Notes under the pieces: generated by a model | Database searches by the model: none | Seen by the model: only the letters and a program-made list of their open reading frames with translations | Told to the model about the DNA's origin: nothing | Program-made: the position numbers and the translations under genes | Origin: Cavia porcellus | Lineage: Eukaryota; Chordata; Mammalia; Rodentia; Caviidae | DNA length: 64,000 nucleotides | Direction of reading: 5' to 3' | Assembly: GCF_034190915.1 (NCBI RefSeq) | Contig: NW_026947496.1 | Coordinates: forward strand, 32,112,001-32,176,000 | In this document: piece by piece, positions 57,891 through 64,000 of the stretch | Numbering within the stretch: the first letter of the stretch is position 1 | Layout of the letters: every line of letters starts with the position of its first letter

Positions 57891-60800
57891 CACCTACACT
57901 CACGTGCAACCCCGCCCCCCAACTCCATTACCTGAGCTTGAACTTGTTAGAATAGCATCCCGAGTCACCCACTTTGTTACTGCCTTCATGGGTCACTATG
58001 AACCTCTGATAGTGACCATCAGTAGGGGACAGATGTGAAAAGGTTCTGTCATTTTCATGTCTACGGAGTTGACCCTTCCTATGCCTTAGTGACATCTTTG
58101 TCAGATGGCAGAAACGTCCAGGCTGTTCCTGTCACTGATCTGCACCCAATTCTCTGCGCTTGGGAACCCAGCTGTAGACCCAGCTTAGAGCTCTCATGTC
58201 CTGTTTTTTGATCCTCTTCCTTGTCACCCACAGTTTGCACGTGTAAGCATCTGTAGCCCTCTTTATGTGGATGTCGACATGCCCATGCTTCTGTGGATCA
58301 AGTGTGGCTCTGCAAGGGCCCTCCCCAGCGCTCCAAACCTGACATGGACATGACCTCCTCTGCCTTGGCAGCTGCCACCTGCACCCATGGCTCTGCTTCC
58401 CCCATGGGAGGGGATAAGGCCTGCGATATCCCTTGCTTGGTGGAAGGTTGATACACCTCTGCCATATATATGGCTGGTAGAAACCCAGACCCCACCTTGG
58501 CAGGCACTGGGAAGTCACCCTGCCACTCGGTTCAGTCATCACTGATATTGGGGAGTAAGTGCCAGATGACTGCTGAGACCCTGGATGCCATGGGTCAATG
58601 TGGCCACTTAATTTCTCTGTGGATGGGGACAGTCTCATGCTCATGGCCACTACTCACCTGGGCGTGCACAGTTGTTCAGGTTTGTCTGCCAGCGGCTTCT
58701 CTGTGTAGAGAGAGATGGGAGGTGCTCCTGGGTGCAACCTTGCAAGTATCTCCCTCAACCCTCTTGAGGCTCAGTTCAGAGGCACATCACACAGTTTTTT
58801 TCTGGAAGGCTCCTAGTAGGACTGGGTATCAGCTGCACATGTAGCAATTGGCTTGTTAACACACTGTTTACACTTTCTGCTGTGGCTCCCTTTCTCTAGT
58901 TTCTGGGGATCACTTCTCTGAAGACAACCTACTCTCAGACCCGTGTCATAGACTCAGCCATAGGAGGAACCCAGAGTTAGACAGTGGCTCACAGTGGAGA
59001 GTGGGTGCCTGTCCATCTCTAAGGGGGAGTCCAGTGGCTTCTGAGTTTCTGGGTTCCAGTGGGGAGTTTGCTTCTTCCTTGCTGCCTGGGATGGGCAGGC
59101 ACCTCTCCTGGAAGCTGCTTGTCCTGCTCTGCCAGTAGGCAGCAGGACCAGGATTGAGGTGCTACCTGTGTAGCCCCAGGAGTAGAGCCGCAGGCTTGCC
59201 ATGATGGATTCGAAGTGCAGGCAATTTGGCTCATGCCCTTCTGCTCTTGGTTCTGAGCCTGGAGCAATGGGAGAATTCCACATCAATGTCATAGCAAGAT
59301 TGAGGATATGCTCCCACTCTGTCAACCCCCAGTTTAAGAAAAATTGTTTTCATTTTCTCCTAAGGCAGGGATTTGGCCACCATTGCTCATTTGATGGTAA
59401 TTTCCTTGTCTATACTTTGTTTTTCTCTAACATACTCATGTGTATTCCATTGGGTCTTCACCAATGTATATGCTCACACTGGTCACATTTGTAACCTACA
59501 TTGGGTGTGCAAAATTATCCTTTATCAAAGACTATGCTAGAGGACAATTTGAAACATAAGCAAGCAAAATATAGCAAAGTTTAAAAATGAAGTGCGCTGC
59601 CTCCCATCTGCCACGAGCGCTTCTCCTCTGCTGCACCGCCAGGCCTCAGAGGCAGCTGACTGTGGACTGCACGCAGTTATGTTGGAGCCTACTGGCCCCT
59701 CCACGCCCCTGTTCAGCATAGCTGTGCTGCATCGCCTCTGCAGATACAAAGTGGATGTGGCAAGGAAGGAAATGGTATTTTTAGCAGCAGGGCTTGTCAG
59801 AAGGGTGATCCAAGCATGTCCGCCACATCCTACAAATGTCAGGTGTGAGTTTGGTTAGAAGGTTGGGGTGCCCTGGGATGACCTTGTTAATTCACGATGC
59901 CTTTAGTATGTGCTCCAGACTCGTTCCAGTGCCAGATTGTCCAGTGCCCACACCTGGCCTTTCCAATCGGGCTAGCTCCATCTGTGACAACGCTCTTAGA
60001 GCTGTGGGCTTAGCTCCAGGTCAGACTCTTCATCACACCTGTTTCCTTTGCTCTCCCTCCAAGACCAGCATGATCTGAAAATACTCACCAGGCAAAAAAT
60101 GCCATGACTCAGGGAAGCAGTCCTTCAGTGTGTAGTGTGAGGCCCAAGCATCACCCGTCCCTTTTAGTGCCTGAGCAGGTTTGCTAAGGGATCACCAGGC
60201 TATGTCTCTGGGTCCAGATGCAGTCTCAGAACCCCGTCAACACAGGACCAGCCAGTGCCCTTTGTACCACTGCCTTTTCACAACTCTGCATTCGACCCAG
60301 GAGTCAACACAAGTCAACAAATGTTTGCAGAGAACTCATGAAATATCAGAGAACCAAGTGGAATAGACATGGTCTCCGTGCTGCCAGGAGCTCACATTCA
60401 TTCTGAGACAGCCACTTCTCTGAATGGGATGGGACTGTGTAGGACAGTGCCTTCTGTGTTCTCCTCACTCTTAGCTACCACAGATCCAGTCATCTCTGCA
60501 GAGAGGGACGGCAAAGTACCTGGATCATCATGGTAGCTCTACAGTGTTCTCCTCTGCCCTCAGAGTGGTGTTGGTGGTTTAATACGTTGCTTCTTGGTGG
60601 TTTATTTCCAGGTCTAGAGCATTCAGATCCACTTCTTATCACCATCTTCCCAGAAAGAGACAGTGGTGGATTTGGTAGTCCAGGTATTGCTGGGGAGCAG
60701 GATGGCCAGCTGTGCTGCTTGGAAGAGACGTGCTCAACCTTTGCTGCTGGACATGGAAGTGGCTCTTGTATGTGCCCTGTTTTCCTCCCCATTTGAATAA

Positions 60801-61111
60801 GTGTTCTGCCTGATAGTTCTTAGTTCAGCACAGAATAGCCATCTCTGTGGCTTTGCAAAAGCTACTGACAGTAGTGTCTGAGAAGGCACCTCCTATCTTT
60901 GCCTCTGTGATCCTGGTGTAGGACATTGGTGGGCTCATCCTTGCCCTTTCAATATCCTCAGCCAAAGGCTTCTGCTGGCAGCTGGTAAAGTGAATGGCAC
61001 TGGGGAACTTGGACCTGGACACTGCCCTGGTGAGCAGGTGGTGAAAGGCTCCTCACAGGCGACCCCATTACACGCCTGCCTGGACCCATCCGCTGTGGCA
61101 GCCACATCTTT

Positions 61112-61141
61112 CTTCTTTCAGTGTCACTGGAATTGGCACTC
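61112..61141 (+). repeat. 30-bp inverted repeat, left copy
   Basis: The 30-mer begins CTTCTTTCAGTGTCACTGGA and ends ATTGGCACTC. Its exact reverse complement lies at 62121-62150. Homology stops abruptly at both edges. It does not belong to a repeat I recognise. Confidence 0.85.
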
Positions 61142-61994
61142 GAGGTTTTGTATCTTGAGTGACCCCCCCAGGGATGAAAATGTGCTCCCATGCGATTGGA
61201 GGCTACATTTGTTTTTCCCTGTGGTGCAGCTCTTACGTTACAAGTAGGTTTTATGCTTCCTTATATTATTGCTGGAAAGAAGTGGAGCAGATTTTTTTTT
61301 TTTCAGTACAAGGAAGGCCCAAATAGGGGTCTTGTGAACCCTGGGCCTGAGAGGGGGATCTTAGATGCCAGGTCCCTGTCAGCTGAGTGTTGTTCTAACA
61401 TCGTACCCAGCGCGGTGTTTTTAATTTTTGCCCCTGAGGGGTTTGCTCATTTTACATACTGATTAGTTTATAGCAGCAATGCTAATTTGCACTGACATTA
61501 GGGATTACATATTGAGACTCACTGAAGATAAAGGGAGCAGCGTAGTAGAGACAGAAGACGAGAGCTCTGAGCATTGCAGGAGTGGGGGATGGAAATCTGT
61601 CTCTACTTTGTTACTAAGCTGTGGTGTGGCATGGGCCCAGCCTTGGACCCTGGGGACCCTTTTCTGTACCTGCGGCACGGGTATGAGAAACAGACAGAGG
61701 GGTTTTGGTTAATCACAAGGGCTTTTCTTATGGATTAAGTAATGAATGTGATTAACCATAATATAGGGAATTCCCAGTTACCCACTTGTACCTTCTCTGC
61801 AGCTAATTTTCAATTCTGTGTTGATTTCCTTCAATAACTCCCATCCCGATCCAGATGGTATCTATTTAGGAAGTTTAAGAAACTCTTAATATTAGCATAA
61901 GCAGAGCAAATTGGGAAATAGATGAGTGCAAAGAAATGATCTAATGCAATAGGAAACTGAATGTAAATGACTTCTGGATTTTTTTAGGCTTTGG

Positions 61995-62075
61995 ACTCAT
62001 TAAATCATCCAACAAATATTTGCTAAGTCCTCACTTGGGGGTTGGGGACACCAATATGAAATGAACTCAGGTACC
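61995..62075 (+). repeat. Ancient L2-type repeat fragment
   Basis: CAACAAATATTTGCTAAGTC, GGGGACACCAATATGAAATG and CCTTCAAGGCTTACGGTCTA resemble the 'CAAATATTTATTGAGCACC ... GGGGATACA' block. Confidence 0.55.
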
Positions 62076-62120
62076 CTTCAAGGCTTACGGTCTAGAATGA
62101 TGAACTCATGCTGTGGCTCT

Positions 62121-62150
62121 GAGTGCCAATTCCAGTGACACTGAAAGAAG
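62121..62150 (-). repeat. 30-bp inverted repeat, right copy
   Basis: On the + strand it begins GAGTGCCAATTCCAGTGACA and ends CTGAAAGAAG, the perfect reverse complement of 61112-61141. The two copies are separated by 979 bp. Confidence 0.85.
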
Positions 62151-62399
62151 CCAAGGGAGAAAGTGTATCCTCTTCCTGGAGATATTGGTAACCCACAAGG
62201 GCTTAGAAGCATGATCCATGTGAATCCCTCAAACACATTGCACTGTAAGTCTTCAGTATAGGAGAGTGAGTCCACCAGGTGTGAATCTGGTGCTCATCTT
62301 CCTGAGGCAAACATCATGACTTTGGGTGCAAACATCATGAATTGTTGACCAACAATTAGGACAGAAGTTCTCTGTCTCCTTCCTTCAGTGGCCCCAGTG

Positions 62400-62440
62400 T
62401 GTATGTGGGGTGCGTGTGTGAGTGTGTGTATGTGTGTAGG
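62400..62440. repeat. Imperfect (GT)n microsatellite
   Basis: An interrupted GT/GC/GA dinucleotide tract: TGCGTGTGTGAGTGTGTGTA, then TGTGTGT. Confidence 0.85.
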
Positions 62441-62489
62441 GGCACCCTGTACACAGTAGGTGCTCCGTCGTCATATGTTTTATAATGGA

Positions 62490-62640
62490 ATTCCTATGTT
62501 GGCATTATTGTCATTGTTGTCCCCACCCTCTTCCTCATTGTAAAAATGAGACAGGTTCAGAGGGCTTGCATAAATCCAAGCACACAGTCAGAGAAAGGCA
62601 GATCCAAGGCTCAGCTGTGCCTTTGACCCATGGGCTGGGC
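62490..62640 (-). repeat. MIR SINE fragment
   Basis: CTCATTGTAAAAATGAGACA, GGTTCAGAGGGCTTGCATAA and CACACAGTCAGAGAAAGGCA match the reversed MIR core, followed by the AGATCCAAGGCTCAG end. Confidence 0.7.
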
Positions 62641-63077
62641 TCACTGATGTTGTGCTGCTGGTGTGGGAAGGGTCGTGGTTGGAAGCAAGGGGGCATGGGC
62701 TTCTCAGCTTGCCGAGAAGCAGCATGGTGTAGCGTCTGCAAAGTGCTGGAAATGGTGATGGTGAGAACCAGTCTGGTCTGCACTGACTCCTGAGCATTGC
62801 TTCTTGCTGTCTGTGGCCACTACAAAGTGCCTTATTCTCCCTGAAACTTGACTTCTTCACTGGCAAAGCTGATAATAACATCTTGTTTTAGTTCTGTAAT
62901 GAAGATTGCAATGTATACAGTGCATTCTCAATTCGTAGAAGTTAATTTTATTCTGAGTTCAAATATTTTTCTGCAAGTACTACTATTATTTACATTTGAG
63001 CACATGAAACAGGGAAGAAACTTCTATATTGCATGGTGTGTTATAATAAGCAAGTGATTTTCAGGGTTTTCCACGTT

Positions 63078-63615
63078 TATTAGTTAGGGTTCACTAGAGG
63101 AACAGAATTGATAGAAAATACATGTGTACTCATGCAAGGGGATTTACAGGATCAGAGGCAGGAGAGCTCACAATGGCTGTCTGTGGAGAGCTGGAGGATC
63201 CAATAGCTGCTCAGCCTGGAAGACAGAGGCATAGAACAAGAGGAATCAAGGATGCATCATAGTCTGAGGTTGAAGGTCTGGAAGCTCTTTTGAGAGTCAC
63301 TGGTGTGAGTCTGTGCTGGAAGGCTGAAGACACTGTAGTCTGACGTCTATTAAGGTGACAGCAGCAAAGGGCACACCTGCTCAAGCAGACGGAAGCTCCT
63401 CGAAACCTATCGATTTCTTCTTTCCCTTGAGACTACAAGCCTACTGGATACCACCACCCACAACCGGGGTGACTCTCCCCACTAAATTTGCTGGCTTATA
63501 GGCTGATCATCTCTGGAAACACCCCTGAGACATAACCTGGAAATGTGCTTTACTATTTTGCTAGGTGTTTCCTAACTCAGTCAAGTTGATAAATCACAAT
63601 TAACGGTCACACCAG
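63078..63615 (+). repeat. Dispersed mammalian repeat, GGTTAGGGTTCT family (copy 2)
   Basis: TTAGTTAGGGTTCACTAGAG, GAACAGAATTGATAGAAAAT, GTCTGAGGTTGAAGGTCTGG, GCTGGAAGGCTGAAGAC and CAAGTTGATAAATCACAATT follow the same order as 25697-26255, in the same orientation. Confidence 0.78.
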
Positions 63616-63917
63616 GAAATCTGACTTTGTATCAGAAAAGTAACTTCCCTATCTCTATAGCTGCCAGAATGGAGGTAACATATCTAAGTTAGCATTGTTT
63701 CTGAAGGTATCAAGGCAACTACCTCAAATGGGGTTGGAGGCTCAGAAGGTGCCTTAATTCTATAGTCCTCAGTTTGCTTCTTGCATGAAGGATATCTCCA
63801 TGCTGGATAATTTTCTAATGATATTTGTGTCCTTCCTAATAGAGGAACTCAGCCATTTACTATTGTGTACTCGTTAGCAAGCATAATTCTTATCGTGTAG
63901 TAGGTGGGAATATCAAT

Positions 63918-64000
63918 CACCTTTGCTGAGACAAAAGACTTGAGGTATATACCACAGTATTTTGACTCATGGTTTCAGAGGGCTCAGTCTATGGTTTATG
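63918..64000. repeat. Dispersed repeat, same family as 33874-34215 (copy 4, cut by window edge)
   Basis: CCTTTGCTGAGACAAAAGAC, GACTCATGGTTTCAGAGGGC and TCAGTCTATGG match the start of the family. The remainder is beyond the window. Confidence 0.55.

Larger units (their letters stand above)
54677..64000 (+). other. DISC1: DISC1 intron 4 (5' part)
   Basis: Intron sequence from GTGAGT at 54677 to the window edge; exon 5 is not included. It holds a short L1, an ID-like SINE, MIR/L2 fragments, a 30-bp inverted pair and two dispersed repeats. I see nothing I can name in 54880-55775, 55990-57810, 57895-61110 and 62645-63075. Confidence 0.88.

Noticed and set aside
1..64000. CRISPR arrays, operons, phage or defence systems
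   Set aside because: The window is mammalian intron/exon sequence; no regularly spaced repeats or bacterial-type gene clusters are present.

Overview
The window is vertebrate, and almost certainly rodent, genomic DNA. It has exon-sized coding islands with GT/AG splice sites, abundant LINE-1 (L1), 7SL-derived B1 SINEs, and tRNA-Ala-derived ID SINEs that also occur fused to B1. No B2-type SINEs were noticed, and the ID copies look like the squirrel/marmot type. A sciurid rodent is therefore the best guess; this is an inference from memory of repeat styles.

The only active protein-coding gene I can support is DISC1 on the + strand, represented by exons 2, 3 and 4. Exon 2 (22633-23642) encodes most of the N-terminal head domain. 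Exon 3 (28328-28397, 70 bp) and exon 4 (54529-54676, 148 bp) encode the start of the coiled-coil region. Phases join perfectly: exon 2 enters in phase 1 and leaves in phase 0, exon 3 leaves in phase 1, exon 4 leaves in phase 2. Everything else is intron: the 3' part of intron 1 (1-22632), intron 2 (4.7 kb), intron 3 (26.1 kb) and the start of intron 4. Exon 1, its promoter, and exons 5 onward lie outside the window.

Intron 1 is a retrotransposon graveyard. It holds a sense 5'-truncated L1 with a 15-bp target-site duplication (TSD) (265-2991) and an antisense L1 (about 3085-6400) that was later hit by an ID SINE and by a short L1. It also holds a sperm-motility-kinase-like pseudogene (about 9980-10630). 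An older sense L1 is split by a 3.4-kb antisense element that has a 5'UTR, ORF1 and 3'UTR but no ORF2, i.e. a half-L1 (HAL1)-like element (11844-15264). A 5'-end BAG5 retrocopy follows (about 15365-16420), then a MER2/Tigger DNA-transposon fossil.

Introns 2-4 carry B1, ID, B1-ID dimers, MIR/L2 fossils and a doubly nested antisense L1 (51315-53746). They also contain a possible unidentified retrocopy (about 24425-25395), a G-rich imperfect repeat, and a perfect 30-bp inverted repeat pair about 1 kb apart (61112-61141 and 62121-62150) that no recognised repeat explains.

I found no operon, CRISPR, defence locus, rRNA or functional tRNA gene. The less ordinary signals are the ORF2-less L1, the nested insertions, the 30-bp inverted pair, and a 17-T tract just upstream of the frame-critical DISC1 exon 3.
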